Part shown: one piece after another, positions 10,854-23,749 of the stretch | Layout of the letters: each line of letters begins with the position of its first letter | Numbering within the stretch: the first letter of the stretch is position 1 | Assembly: GCA_964059195.1 (NCBI GenBank) | Contig: CAXKWD010000002.1 | Location: 50,618,923-50,682,922 of the forward strand | Reading direction: 5' to 3' | Length of the DNA stretch: 64,000 nt | Origin: Ectobius pallidus | Taxonomy: Eukaryota; Arthropoda; Insecta; Blattodea; Ectobiidae | The notes under the pieces: generated by a model | What the model was told of the DNA's origin: nothing | The model's input: only the letters and a program-made list of their open reading frames with translations | Database searches by the model: none | Translations under genes and position numbers: made by a program

Positions 10854-11502
10854 CAGCGTTTCTCAACTTTTTTGAACCCGAGGACCTCTAAAATGTCAAA
10901 AAAATTTTGCGGACCCCTAATTTTACATACCATTTTTAAAAGTAGGCTATATGTAGGCCTATATTCTTAATATTTGGGGTATTAATTATATGTTATTATA
11001 ACGAAATAATTCTAAATACATTTTTTTAAATCGACGGAAACACAGTTATTGAATTGGAAGTAAACTATTGACAGTAAAATTATATTTTGAACAGACTTTA
11101 ACATTTATTGCCAATTTTATAATATAATTAGGAATTATAACACAGGTTTACCGGTATCAGACACTCGGGCCCCTCCAACAATAAAACCCTTGTTAAGAGA
11201 GCGCCTCTAATAACAAATTCCAACAAAGTCTTATTTTTCAAGGTTTTCAATGAAAGAGGGAACCACAGACGTCAGTGCATCAGGGGTTTCAAACTGTGGT
11301 TCGTAACTGCAAAAGTAAGGAAACTTGCAATAGGACCTGTATTTTCGAAGATTTTAAAAACTTTGACATCTAGTGTCCATTTTGTGTGAAAAATTTTTAC
11401 TTCTTTACTTGCTCTATTACATTTTTAAATTATGTCTGCGGACCATCTGCACCATCTTCGCGGACCACCAGTGGTCCGCGGACCATAGGTTGAGAAACGC
11501 TG
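10854..11502 (+). mobile_element. hAT non-autonomous element, complete 649-bp copy
   Basis: The ends CAGCGTTTCTCAAC and GTTGAGAAACGCTG are inverted repeats. The flanks GCCTACAA (10846-10853) and GCCTAAAA (11503-11510) are an 8-bp target duplication with one mismatch. A subterminal GGTCCGCGGACCA palindromic motif lies near the right end. It belongs to the same family as 1-288 and 45737-46010. No transposase. Confidence 0.85.
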
Positions 11503-11872
11503 GCCTAAAACATAAGGATACAATAGACGGAGAAAGGTAGAGAGAAAGAGGCGAACAGAATCCTCAGACACGTTTTTACAATTCAGGGACAGGGGCACGC
11601 CCAAACGTGTAAATCCGTTAAAACTTAAAATTCCCAATTCTTCACGATTACCACTACTTTCTACTTTCTTCGAACAGGAAAGAAACTTAATAATACGTGA
11701 TCCGGATACGAGACATCTAGTTGGGAAGGTGGAACACAAAGGACAGAACACATAGAAGTTCAAAGGGTAGGCATTATGTATTATTTCCACCTATGTGCCC
11801 GACGCGGCATAGAACCTTGTTAGTGATTCAATGCAAGTTTTCATGCAGTACAGGAAGAATGAGTTTACTCAC

Positions 11873-11966
11873 CGTGTCAGAGCGGGAACTCCGAGCGCTG
11901 CGTCTGCTCCATGACAATCCATGAGCTCCCGCAGACGTGGTGTCCTCTGCTGGAGTCGACCCAGAC
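11873..11966 (-). CDS. Apc: Probable second coding exon of the APC homologue
   Basis: Seen: a 94-bp GC-richer segment on the minus strand, with a T-rich acceptor (...TTTGTGTTGTTGCAG) before 11966 and a GTGAGT donor after 11873. The frame that joins the phase-1 donor at 63818 (two bases, then CTG GGT CGA...) is open for 30 codons and reads LGRLQQRTPRLRELM, then DCHGADAALGVPALT, ending two bases into a codon (phase 2). One other frame is also open and one is closed. Inferred: it continues the N-terminal region downstream of the coiled coil, before the ARM repeats. I do not recognise this peptide independently, so gene assignment rests on strand, splice sites and phase. It could instead belong to another minus-strand gene. 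Confidence 0.6.
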
Positions 11967-12185
11967 CTGCAACAACACAAATAAGGCATAAACAAGTTAC
12001 TTATCATCTTAATTAACCAATAAATGAAACTATCATAGAGAGAATTCGGAATTTAAATTATATTTATTTTAACTATTTAGCGAAAACTTAATTAACTTAT
12101 AAAATTAAGTATGAAATGGTCGGAAGTTGATGACCAAAAAAATTAAGAGCTGCTTTGATTTTTTCGTTCCTCTGTGTCAATGAGG

Positions 12186-12965
12186 CTTTTAGGCTGTAAC
12201 CCACAGAAAAATTCCAAAAAGTATTTTTTTTTAATTTTTAGCCCTAAAATCTCCCGAAAAAGGGCTCGGCTCAGCTCACTGACATTAATGTTTGCCCACT
12301 TCTAGATGAGCTAGAAACTTGAAATTTGGTACACATATAGCTTCTAGGCTGTAAACCACAGAAAAATTCCATTTTTTTTTTTTTTAATTTTTGGCCCTGA
12401 AAACCCCCGAAAAAGAGCTCGGCTCACTGACATTAATATTTGCCCACTTCCAGATGAGCTAGAAACTTGAAAATTGTTATACATATAGCATTTAGGCTGT
12501 AAACCACAGGAAAATCCCCAAAAGCATATTTTTTTCAATTTTTAGTCCTAAAAACCCCCGAAAAGGGCTCCGCTCGGCTCACTGACATTAATGTTTGCCC
12601 ATTTTCAGATGAGGTACAAACTTGAACTTTGGTACACATGTAGCTTTTAGGCTGTAAACCACATGAAAATTCCAAAAGTAATTTTTTTAAATTTCTATCC
12701 CTAAAACCCCCCAAAAAGGGCACACTCAAGGACATTAATGTTTGCCCACTTCCAGATGAGCTACAAACTTGAAATTTGGTACACATATTTCTTTATGGCT
12801 GTAAATTACAGGAAAATTCCAAAAAGTAACTTTTTTAATTTTTAGCCCTAAAAACCCCGAAAAAGGGCTAACTCATTGTTTGCTCATTTCCAGATGAGCT
12901 AGATTCTTGAAAATTGGTACACATATAGCTTTTAGGCTGTAAATCACAGGAAAATTCCAAAAACC
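12186..12965. repeat. Tandem array A, ~138-155 bp satellite
   Basis: The AGGCTGTAA block recurs at 12191, 12346, 12494, 12649, 12796 (variant TGGCTGTAA) and 12934. Each unit holds a T-run, an AGCCCTAAAAACCCC...AAAAGGGCT inverted motif, CACTGACATTAATGTTTGCCC, CCAGATGAGCTA and TTGAAATTTGGTACACA. The array is followed by AACCTTTCCCGAGAACCTC. Minus-strand ORFs across it repeat SSSGSGQTLMS peptides, but these break at unit borders and look incidental. Confidence 0.85.
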
Positions 12966-13228
12966 TTTCCCGAGAACCTCAGCGAAGGCAATTTCAATGT
13001 TATTAAACTTTAAACCACCTACTTGTGAGTGGTAACATTGTTTAAATACATCATGATTTCTCGAAACTATGTCCTTGTGTCTTACGCCCTTACGGAACTA
13101 AGCCCTTCAATAATTATTATTACCTTAAAAATTTATATATTAAAAATACATTTTAATTTTTCATTTTTGTTTTAATTAAGTCTGCTATAGTTAAATTTCT
13201 AGGACAAGTAGTTTGGAAACCCACTCTC

Positions 13229-13250
13229 AACACTTTCATCATCCCTTAAA
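13229..13250. mobile_element. Solo right end of the TTAA-flanked family
   Basis: CAACACTTTCATCATCCCTTAA, together with the upstream AAATTTCTAGGACAAGTAG, resembles the right end of the element at 2077-2752. I could not find its left end in the preceding kilobase. Confidence 0.4.
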
Positions 13251-13402
13251 AATAACAAATAAATGGACAACGGATTGATCTGAGTGCCTTACTATTACTA
13301 TTAGCTATTATGAGCTATTACTATTAGCCGTGAATGTTCCACGGGCAGAATGATCTAACCAAGGTGTGAACTGCAAGCCCCTCTGTTTAAATACAAACAC
13401 AT

Positions 13403-13564
13403 CCCGACTAATTCGGCAATTTCTTCACCACGGGAGCAGTACGTGTAGTCTAATCGTAACTTGCAGGCGCATGCATAACCCCTGCCGACTCCTGCGGCAA
13501 CTTCTTCACCATGGGTGTAGTGCGTATGGTCTAATCGTATCTTGCAGGCGCATGAACAAACCCT
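13403..13564. repeat. 81-bp tandem duplication
   Basis: Two diverged copies (13403-13483 and 13484-13564) share TTCTTCACCA.GGG, TCTAATCGTA and CTTGCAGGCGCATG. They are in frame in a 73-codon ORF (13366-13587), but there is no recognisable domain. Confidence 0.75.
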
Positions 13565-14850
13565 GCTTTAACGCATTACATTTTTAGTGCAGAAAATACA
13601 GCACGGAATACAATAATGTCCTTCTATCGAAATATAGAGAGTGAATTACGATTACGACAGTGAACACCTTGAAAGTAATGTGTAACAAACATATTCCATG
13701 AGAAAACGTTGCCAGTAAAATCACTCTTTCAACAAAATAGCTATAATTCCTCGACATTCTGTACAGTATGCATTTCCAGTCAATGTTTTATTACAGTGAA
13801 CGCCGCTTAATTAAATCGCGGATAATGTTATTAATCAATATATTTCAATAAAACGTTTTAGCTCTTAGTACTGCATTATGTAATCCCTCTATAAAATGTG
13901 AACATTATCACTGGAACTGTTTTCGAGAGAAACTATAAAATAAAATTTTCTAAGTCTGTCCATCTGTCTGTTTATCCAGACCCGTTGTAGATAAACTCTG
14001 AACTGTATTTGCTGTATTTGCACTATTATTACCACCCCTAGAATCTGGACTCAATTATTAACATATTAATGGAAGTTCTTGTGCAAACTGTTTTAGAACC
14101 TCGATTTTTTTTAAATAATCTAACGATTTATAAATATGTAAATTTCAGTAGTTCTTTCTATGACTGATAACTTGCTATAATCGTTTCTCTGTAAGAATTA
14201 CTATGGGGGTATTTTACAGTTTCCATTTTCGTTTTTTCAAGGCTATCTCCAATAGGATAGAAGATACATGAAAACCTACCAGAGTCACGTTGTACAGACA
14301 ATCAAAAAGAACATTTCTGACGTATACACATTTTTGTTTGCCAAATAAATAGAAATCGAAATAGAAAGCAAATAAAACAATATAAATAACGCCATTTTTT
14401 TGTTTCCCATTGTAACAAGAAAGCGACGATTAATTTATTATTATGAAAAGTAATATACCCGTGTAGGATGAACACTCTAAAAACAATCCTAGCAAGGTGG
14501 CAGAAGGAAAAGGTCCTGGGATCAACTCAAACCTCGTGGCCGACCCTGATTTGCAAAATAAGATATCACAGAACAATAGTAACAGATGCACAAGAATAAA
14601 TTATTACACAAACCTACCAGTAAACCCAAAGATCATAAACACATAATATGACCTATGGTCCATGACCTACATGAAGTTAAACTATGAAAAATAAGCTACG
14701 TAATAAAAATAGTCATAATAATATTAATATTAAAGGAAATAGTGGCATAAATATATATTATGGATAATAGATAGTTTTCAACAAATCTGAAGTGTACTAC
14801 GTAAGTCCATTAAAATATCCCCAGAAAAGAAATTACTGTTTGCCCACAGC

Positions 14851-15685
14851 TTCTAAGCTGTAAACCACAGGAAAATTCCAAAAAGTTTATTTTTAAAAAC
14901 ATTTAGTCCTAAAAACCCCCAGAAAAGGGGCCCCTCACTGACATTAATGTTTGTCCACTTCCAGATGAGTTAGAAATTTGAAATTTAGTACACATATAGC
15001 TTTTAGGCTGCAAACCACAGGGAAATTCTAAAAAGGGATTTTTTAAATTTATTTTTAGCCCTAAAAACCCCCCGAAAAGGACTTACTCACTGACATTAAT
15101 GTTTGCCCTCTTCCAGATGAGCTAGAAACTTGAAATTTTGTACACATATAGCTTATATGCTGTAAACCACAGGGAAATTCCAAAAGTAATTTTTTTTAAA
15201 TTGTTATCCCTAAAAACCCAAAAAAGGGGCACACTCACGGACATTAATGTTTACCCACTTCCAGATGAGCTACAAAACTTGAAATTTGGTACACATGTAG
15301 CTTTTAGGCTGTACACCATAGGAAAATTCCAAATTTTTTTTTTTTAATTTTTAGCCCTAAAACCCCTTGAAAAAAGGACTCACTCACTGACATTAATGTT
15401 TGCCTACTTCCAGATAAGCTACAAACTTGAAATTTCGTACACATGTATCTTTTAGGCTGTAAACTACATAACAATTCCAAAAAGTATTTTTATTTTATTT
15501 TTAGCCCTAAAAACCCTCGGAAAGGGCTAAGTCACTGACATTAATGTTTGCCCACCTCCAGATGAGCTAAAACTTGAAATTCGGTACACATATAGCATTT
15601 AGGCTGTAAACCACAGGAAAATTCCAAAACGTTATTTTTTTTTCAATTTTTAGCCCTAAAAACCCCTGAAAAAGGGCTCGGTTTC
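14851..15685. repeat. Tandem array B, ~150 bp satellite related to array A
   Basis: The GGCTGTAAACC block recurs at 14855, 15005, 15157, 15306, 15454 and 15601, a tight 147-152 bp spacing. Unit content matches array A. Downstream, AACCTTTCCTGAGAATCTCGG (~15780-15800) repeats the flank that follows array A, so both arrays come from one larger element or source locus. Confidence 0.85.
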
Positions 15686-16451
15686 CATGGCAACGGTATT
15701 ATCAAACAGAATTCACATAGGGCTCTGCCAATACAGCAGACTATATACACGCACTCTATCTCCCATAGATGTTTTAAAAAACCTTTCCTGAGAATCTCGG
15801 GGGGTTTGGGGCGGAGCTATAAGGCCTTCTCTTCCATTTCACGTTATATAAATTAATAGACCCGGTAGTAGGCCTACTTGTAACCTGGCGTCTTGCGTTA
15901 CGACACTACAGTCTACGCACAGCCTAACCTGGCATTTGTATGGGCTATGACATAGCAAATCAGAACTCTGTATGAATATTCACCATTGATATGCTGAACT
16001 GCATTTGCGTTTGTAATTAATCCAATAGCTACAATCACGATAGGAACTATTTAAACTGATTCAACAGGTAGTTGTAGTGTCAACTAGTTATCTTTCACGC
16101 TATTTAGGAGACAATGGACATGTCTACAATAAACAACAATAAAGTTTGTTGAATCCATCACTGGATAAAAGTTATTAAATTCCACATTATAATTAAACAT
16201 TAAATTTTAACAGAATATTTACTTTGTAGCAAAGAGAATAATATTAAGGATTACAGCTTGACGGTATTTTCCGTCCCTGCAATGCCTGCATTTTACTTAT
16301 CACTTCATGACACTTGGGACAATGCTCTGATCTATCCAGTGTGTCGAGAATAGAAGTTTCACATTAGAATTACACTCGTTACGAAGACAGTAGACATGCT
16401 GGCATACCAAAACAATAACTTACAATTTCGTATAATTATTTATTCATTTTT

Positions 16452-17098
16452 GAAGTAAAACTTCTTTAGTGGCGGTAGAGGGTAAATCTGGAAAATCAGT
16501 CACACTAAAACCGTCACGAAATCAGTCACAATCAGTCACGAAATCAGTCACACTCTTACTTGTTTCGGTGCGGACTGCACAGAAAACAATCAACTCAATG
16601 ATTAGGAGTAATCAAAGGAAATTTTTCAGACCTTACTTCCTCAATGGCAATAGACAATTCCTAAGCAATCTAAAGGTATAGGCCTATTATCTATTTTATG
16701 GAACCCGGAGGTTCATTACCGCGCAAATCCAAAATTAAAAAATACAAATTTCCAAAATTAAAAAAAACAAAATTAAAAATTATAACATCCAAAAATCCAA
16801 AATTTAATAAATAATAAAATAAAAAAATTAAATATAAAAAAATTAAAAAATTAAAAAATAAACAAATAAACAATTCAAAGAACGAAAATTTTAAAAAATC
16901 CAAAATTAAAAATTCAACGATCCAAAATTAAAAAGTCCAAAATCCAAAATTAAAAAAGTCCAAAATCCAAAATTTAAAAAGTCCAAAAACCCAATATTAA
17001 AAAGTCCAATAATGCAAAATTGAAAAAATCCAATAATCAAAAATTGAAAAGAAAATTTAAATAAAGTTTTACTTCTGTCACGTGGCGTTCCACGCACT
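16452..17098. mobile_element. Element with expanded TCCAAAATTAAAAA array, copy 1
   Basis: The left end GAAGTAAAACTT (16452-16463) mirrors AAGTTTTACTTC (17064-17075). Inside are CGTCACGAAATCAGTCAC repeats, GCGGACTGCACAGAAAACAA, then a long A-rich array of TCCAAAATTAAAAA-like units (~16728-17055). A GTGGCGTTCCAC hairpin (~17082-17093) lies by the right end. The same order of parts recurs at 59995-60628. The element type is unknown. Confidence 0.6.
16628..16717. repeat. Dispersed repeat shared with 53312-53392
   Basis: Both loci carry CAATTCCTAAGCAA.CTAAAGG, then TTTTATGGAACC.G.AGGTTCATT, with only scattered differences. This is an old dispersed repeat, perhaps the 3' part of a retroelement. 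Here it lies within the AT-array element. Confidence 0.65.
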
Positions 17099-17129
17099 CT
17101 TTTTTTAAGAACAATCAGTACTCTCAAAA

Positions 17130-20100
17130 CTCAAGGAAAACGACGGAAATGTATTGTGATTAAAAGTAAGTATTCCCTTGTAAATTCTCTGTTGCTTCTT
17201 TTTATGCTCGAATGAAAGTTTAAGACATGTTTCTCTGAGCCATTCAGAATGTAAAATATATGTACCAAGACCTAGAAATACAGTTATAAGGCGGGAGTGT
17301 ATGCTAACTAGCCAGATTACCACAGTGTTTTTATCTGGCCTGATATTAATACTTGTCCTGAATGAATGCAAGGACAAGGATACCGGGATGACGCATAAAG
17401 AAAGCGTTGATAATCCTGTTTATACGTACATCTGCTAACTGTCCACCTGTGTGAAATGTGATGAGCTAACCTACATTAAATCTGTGCCAAGTCATGATTC
17501 CCTACATTAAATTCTTTGTACAATAACGCAAAAATAATGTAAAATAATAATATCAATAATGTTAATAATGTTAATAATAATAATAATAATAACATAAAAC
17601 CTAGTTTTCATGAGTACGGATTCACGAATTGTAGTTACTAAAATAATAAAGTGAAAGTATTGTGTTTCAAACATTTCTGGGCCAAAATAGTATTTTATTC
17701 TCACGAAAAAAACACGGAATTCTGAGTTTTTGCACATTTTTGTTTTTGTTTGTTTGTTTGTTTGTTTGTTTGTTTTTTTTAGCGAAAGTTTCTCTTTTTT
17801 AATTAAATTGTATTATTAGAGAGAAATCAGGATTTTTAAAGACCTCTTGTTTATTGAAAGTCGAATAAATGTAAGTGCACATTAATAAAAATAAATATTC
17901 AATTTATTACTTATCTATAAATCTACGAAACCAAAGTCCTAAAGACTCCTTAATGATTTTTCTTGCAATATTTTTCACCACATGAACTTTAAGTTTACGT
18001 GGTTTTAATGTGAAATAAGGTAGAAATTGTACTTCGTTAGGCGAAATAACACCAAAATTAATGCAACTTTTGTACCGAAATTTAAGAACGTTTATTCGTC
18101 TTAAAACAGGATCCCTACATATAACTTTAATATTTCTCGATGAATTCATCCTATGACAACATTAAAATATATTGACAAAAAGAACACAAAGACACAAAAA
18201 GCAAGGCTGAGAGAAGGGAAGAGTGGAGAATGCTGAGTTTGCAATGAAAGGCCTGCCCCAGGGTAGAACACTATGAATGAAATGAATGAATGATGATTTC
18301 TTCGCGGCTAATCAGGAGTGTTATCCAATAGCTCGGATTTTTATAAGACTGGCAACATTACACTAAGAAAAATACGCTTGAAAATTAATTAACTTAATAA
18401 ATGTAAAATACGTAAAAAAAAAAAAAAAAAAAAACTCTTGGGGCCTGGAACTTTATTCCATTTTTAAAATTCCACATATAGTTCAAGGATTGTAATTGAA
18501 ACCCGCCGATGCCCAATTTAAACAATAAAAATTACAAGCCTCCAAAACTAAAATATAAAGACTGATATCCAAAATCATTGGTTTAACAGAAGCAAGAAGT
18601 TAAAAAGTAAGCAGTAAAGTGTATTTACTAGCTATGAATCACACTACTATAACGTAGGCCTACATGTGGTTTTTTAATGTTCAAAGAACAATAATTGTGA
18701 CATTTCAACTCAGTTCAATTTGCATTGCACTGAGTATTTTATAAACATCGATAGAATTTACAATATATAAACACAGTACAAATAATAATGTCACGAGTGT
18801 TTATATTGACAAAATCAATTAAAAGTTTGTTTATTACATCGCGTGTATAACAGTTATTTACAATACAAATGGTAAAGAGGGATTTTATGCATGTTTGCGG
18901 AACGAGCCCATTAGGGCGAGTGAAGCAATCCTACGAATGAAATTAATTCATTTTACCAGGTGTATCAAACACTACATTTTAGACAGGCGTTAACATTCGT
19001 AAAATATTAATAAATATTTCATGTTTTAATACTTAATTCAGCTTTACTATACTCGCTTGAACATCAAGATTATAATCAGGAGTCAGGTTATGTGTGTATA
19101 TAAGGAGGCCATGTTAAAATGCCTATTGATGTGTTTATGGAGTGTATTAATTTCAACTGATATTAATTTTTTAACGAATACGATACAGGAAAAAATAGCG
19201 GTTATAAGTCATGGCATTTGACTTTACGACGGGGGAAACCAAACTTTTGCACAGAAAGTTCTTGATGACAGGCGAGAGCAGGACGAGGAAGACTGAAGAC
19301 GGAAAAACAAGTGTAGTGCGAAGAACTGTATCATTTTTGTTTTCTCACTTTTTTGTATATTCAGGACTGTAATTGTGTTTGTAACAAAGGACGAAAGAAA
19401 CACTTCACAGTCAAGTGAAAAGAAACAGTTGACTAATAATTGTACATACAAATTGTAAATGTAAAACTTGTAGCTTGTCTATGGGTATAGCCTACGGCTC
19501 AGGGACCCTGGGTAATTTCACATTGGCCAATAACAAAATAAAAAATTAATAAATATTTTTAAAAAACGGGGAAACCACAAAAAACCAAGTCAAATTGATA
19601 CTTGCGTTTTCTTTGTGAATTCTTGGTTGTTGTTATTTTGATGAATACAATTACTGCAACACAAGTAGACCTATTCCCTGTGATTTTTGTGACCACCGTG
19701 AACATTTTAATATTTAGAAAGGCTTAATGAAGGCGAACATTTTAAATATTTTATCCAAACTGACTATATATATATATATATATTTTTTTTTTACTTGTTA
19801 TTTACTTTTTTTTTTATCCATGTGACGGATACCAAAGCTGGTACCATGAAGTGGCATAAAATTTTGTAGCACTAGTGTGATAATGTGCAACGTTTACTTC
19901 GTATGTCTAGAGTTGAACTTCTGCTCTTAATTCAAGCTGTCTAAAAAATGTTTTTTTACCCTGCAAATTTTACATTTATTTTACATGTAAAATGCTTACA
20001 GGAAAATTACCCGCCCAACCCGTTGAAGGAGCAACCATAAATGAAATTGTTATCTCTAAGAGAATCTTATCCCACGACTTTGTTGCCATCTAAGGCTTGC

Positions 20101-20400
20101 TTCTAGGGGCTCGCGAATTTTTTATGCGTGTTACATTTTTAGCACGCAGTCATAGCCTGAGAATAACGTAGGGCCGGGATACGGATGAACTGCTGCAACG
20201 CTTTGATATGAGTTCTCCTTAAAGTCACGGCGTAACAAGATTTATATTAATGTTTCGACACAGTTACTCCTTCAAAACCCTGCTGGACACCTGACAGCTC
20301 GGACTAGTTCAGATTCCGCGAAATTTCGCAACCTGTATACAGGTACCCTGGCATCTCGCCCCAAACCCACCTGTCTCTGTTATGCCTGCCACTCTTGTAA
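17130..20400. other. Intron stretch with microsatellites, no gene recognised
   Basis: Holds AAT-rich runs (~17546-17592), a (TTTG)n tract (~17750-17775), a poly-A run (~18415-18434) and a short TA run (~19765-19783). The minus-strand ORF at 17907-18149 (80 codons) has no motif that I recognise. Confidence 0.6.
18165..18295 (+). mobile_element. Possible non-LTR retrotransposon 3' tail
   Basis: A plus-strand frame reads AERREEWRMLSLQ, then KACPRVEHYE, followed by an (AATG)n tail (18270-18290). A short conserved C-terminus followed by a simple-repeat tail fits a 5'-truncated LINE; the identification is weak. Confidence 0.35.
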
Positions 20401-20411
20401 TTTCCTGCTTG

Positions 20412-20414
20412 TTG

Positions 20415-20463
<49 letters not shown>

Positions 20464-20505
20464 CATCATCATCATCATCATCATCATTATTATTATTATC
20501 ACACT
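20412..20505. repeat. Compound (TTA)n(TCA)n microsatellite
   Basis: About 17 TTA/ATT units are followed by about eight ATC units and more ATT. The poly-Asn/poly-Asp and poly-Ile ORFs across it are artefacts of the repeat. Confidence 0.95.
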
Positions 20506-21182
20506 GCAAGTGTGCAATGGCGCAGCTTTGATGAAGCACTGCTCTATAGAACAATGAGGATGCATGTGAGATCCTCGAAGAGGTCCTCAGTATTTTTCAA
20601 AATGACCCAGAAATTGCCGGGTTCCTGTTGGTACGCGGAAAAGGGCCCTAGTCTTCTCCCATAAGGAGGCTACCATTATGACAAAGTATATTGGGAACCG
20701 CTAGAATATTTTAATATATTATAACAAAGTATTCGAATACACACGCGCGCATAAGTTATATATATAGGCTATATATAAAATACTTCAATTCAGCTGTATA
20801 AAAATATTTTCGAATAATGACTTCTGAACCGCGCACACTCCTCACCGCTGGACCAGTTTTCTAGAATACAGCGAAAAAAGTTGTTTCTTCATGTAAAGAA
20901 TGAGGGAAATTCAAAGACATGCCTCGTACATCTCCGGAAAACAGTTAACACAAAAATATTATCAGTTGCGGCTATGGAAATCAACTATAATCATCACAGC
21001 TAGAAGAACCTTGCTCGGCATACACAACGGGAAAGACTCAAGAAAAAGCAAGAAGCTTGAAAATGTGTTTAAGTGATTGTTTTTAACGAAACTTTTTCAA
21101 AGATTTGAATTATTTTATCAGCATGACAACATCACAAGAAAAAGCAATTTTAATTTCTAATAGTTAATGCAACTCGTTACCT

Positions 21183-21252
21183 ATGTTAATTTTGTTACGC
21201 TTATTTTCTGAGAGAGGGCAGAGGGACAGGTAAAAGCCCATCGCCTCTCAAC
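21183..21252 (-). mobile_element. SINE 3' fragment (family of 53397-53760)
   Basis: The reverse complement contains AGAGGGCAGAG...TAAGCCCATCGCCT and TTGTTACGCTTATTTTC, matching the 3' part of the longer element at 53640-53695. It is truncated at both sides. Confidence 0.6.
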
Positions 21253-21885
21253 CCGAAAAGATGCCCGAATATCGAAAGGCCTAGGCAGCTCAAAATGAAG
21301 AGTGTTGAGCTGATTGTTTTAGTAGTGCATTTTATTTTGCAAAAATATAAAACTTAGTTTTGCTATCATTTGTCGTTTTCAAGCTATGATATCAGCAAAA
21401 CACACGAGTGAAAAGACATTTCTTAAAATAGTATTCATTTGGATTTTTGGGACCTCTAAATTATATGAATGTTGAAAAACAGACATCGAATTTTAGGGTA
21501 GAATACAATACTTCGTTTACCTTTAGTACTTCTGAAACCTGTGGAGGAAGTAACAACTAGCTGGGAAAGTCATTAAATCGATAGCATCATATAATAAGCA
21601 GCTTTATATCTTCCATGCTTGATAACTAGGGTGGAGCTCACCATGTGGAAATGGAAAATTCATTCAAGATGGTAAAGGTAATAAAAACTTCGGCCACGCC
21701 TACCATAAGTCTTACATAAAACCTTGCAGTACTTCAACTTTTCCCTTTATCTTTTGATGAGAAAACTTTATTAAAATCATTCTTACGATTTTTTCTGGAG
21801 AGGGAAATAGTCTTGAACAAGTTTCTATAGAAAGTATACCAAATAAACTTTTCCTTATTTATTAAATATTTTGTAATATATTCTC

Positions 21886-21990
21886 AGTGGTCCCCAACTT
21901 GTGATCCGAGGACTTCTACGGCTCTGTGGGGACGATAGGGCCCGTCTTTATTTATTCAAGGCCGAAAGAGCATTATCCTGTTGTCAAAAT
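21886..21990 (+). mobile_element. Possible left end of a hAT element
   Basis: CAGTGGTCCCCAACTTGTGATCC resembles the common hAT terminus CAGTGGTCCCCAAC. No matching right end was found downstream, so this is a fragment or a coincidence. Confidence 0.35.
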
Positions 21991-23749
21991 GACACGGGAA
22001 AGCTGTACAATTCTCTTTTAAAAATAGAAAGTGTTTAAACATGTCAGACATATTAGTGGTACAAACTTTACAAGACAAGATACAATTTTGTTCAACGACG
22101 TACACTGTTTAGTCATGCGGTGCATATGACTGGTTATGTAGATTACTTCAAGATACATTCAGTGCCAAAAGGCTGTAGTAGTAGCAGCAGGGATTTTAAA
22201 ATATTTTGCAAAGTTGGTAAAGAATTTAGGAATAGTGCCATTGGATCCCATCTTAACTTATAAGCCCAATCACTGACTGAAATTATGTTGTATTCAGATT
22301 TAAAATAGTCTTCAGTGGACTGATAAATAAAACATTTACTGTTTGCCGAAATATATCTGATTTTTAACATTTTATACATTTTATATTGAGAAGGCAGAGT
22401 TTCCGCATTTTAAATCCACAAAATTGTTAATATGGCTCTGTTCTATCAACATTTATTGTTATTTAAAGCTGGCAACGAATCTCCTTATCACCTGTGTTCC
22501 TCTCATATGTTTGAATTCATGCCTGAATACACACGTTAATCTATGATCAACGCTCAGGCCCAGGTGAGCGGTGAAATGGGGGAGGAGTATGGGAACATTT
22601 CATTTGAGTGGAACTCAAGTTAGTTACAAGAAAAAGTTCTATAATGCTTTCTGAAGACTTAAACCGATGCAACTTCCTTAATGGGAGAAGGTACCTTCTA
22701 TCTCCGACATTTAAATTTGTCAATTTCACTGTACCTCGTCTCAAGAACTGTAAATAGTGGTCAAATAAAATGTTCCACTTACATTTACACACCTTAGCTA
22801 CAAAGTGACATATCTTAAGAGGCACTTTAAGCATCTAGAATTATTTTAATGATTAGCCTTATTTTTTTCAAATTTTGAAATGAAAAATCTTATCATTAGC
22901 CTTAATATTGGTTCCAGGAAATTTTAAAAATGTCAAAGTGTTCTTATACACATAAATAAACTGTAAAAATTTCAATGTTCTGGGATGAATAGTTTCAGAG
23001 AAAAGGTACGTAGTCTATAAAAAATCAACATTACCGAAAAGGACTTTCAAGTTTTAGGTTACTGTTTGTTGATCCACCTTTCACCAAGGGCCTTGCATTA
23101 TATAATCTACAATCGATTAATTCTATGTTAATTGTTTTTAGTCATAAATAGGAATATACAATTACATAAGTCACAGAACAGGACAAAATAGGCCTATAAT
23201 ATAAATAGATTATTGGCCCATAAATAACCTATAATATAAGCTGTCATTATAACCTTTAAATAGGCTTAAGGTTCAAAATGCATTTATATTTTCATAAAGC
23301 ACGATTCAAACTATGAAATTAAGCAATAAAATAAAATAAAATTGGTATTTTGATAAATTTAAAAGTTCCCTCTCCCCTAAGCAAAACATCGCTTGCATTC
23401 GCACGAAGAATTTCTGACACACCGAAACAGATGTACCGAAATACAATTTCATGGATGCGCCTGCTACCAATCGACTAGGCATTCCGCACGGCAAACTTCG
23501 TGTTATCTTTAGTACGTTACTGTTGTTGCACTCTGTGGTGGCAGCTGCACTGTTACTGTGTACTGATCAAAGTTGTGTTTTTTCAAGTATAGGTCTACAA
23601 GCTAGAATAATCATTATCATCAATAACAATATGGCTTTAACATAAATACACGTTTTGAGGACCCCTGAATCCAAAAATACTATTTTCGGAAACACGCATT
23701 TGTATCTGTATGGATGTGTGTGAACAGCCTAGCTCCAGAACGGAAAGTC

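Noticed and set aside
12344..12786. Repetitive ORFs reading SSSGSGQTLMS
   Set aside because: They follow the satellite period, break between units and have no conserved full-length frame.
12186..15685. CRISPR-like regularly spaced repeats
   Set aside because: Units are 140-155 bp with no short repeat/spacer structure; the genome is eukaryotic.
20309..20565. Poly-Asn/Asp and poly-Ile ORFs
   Set aside because: They are translations of a TTA/TCA microsatellite.
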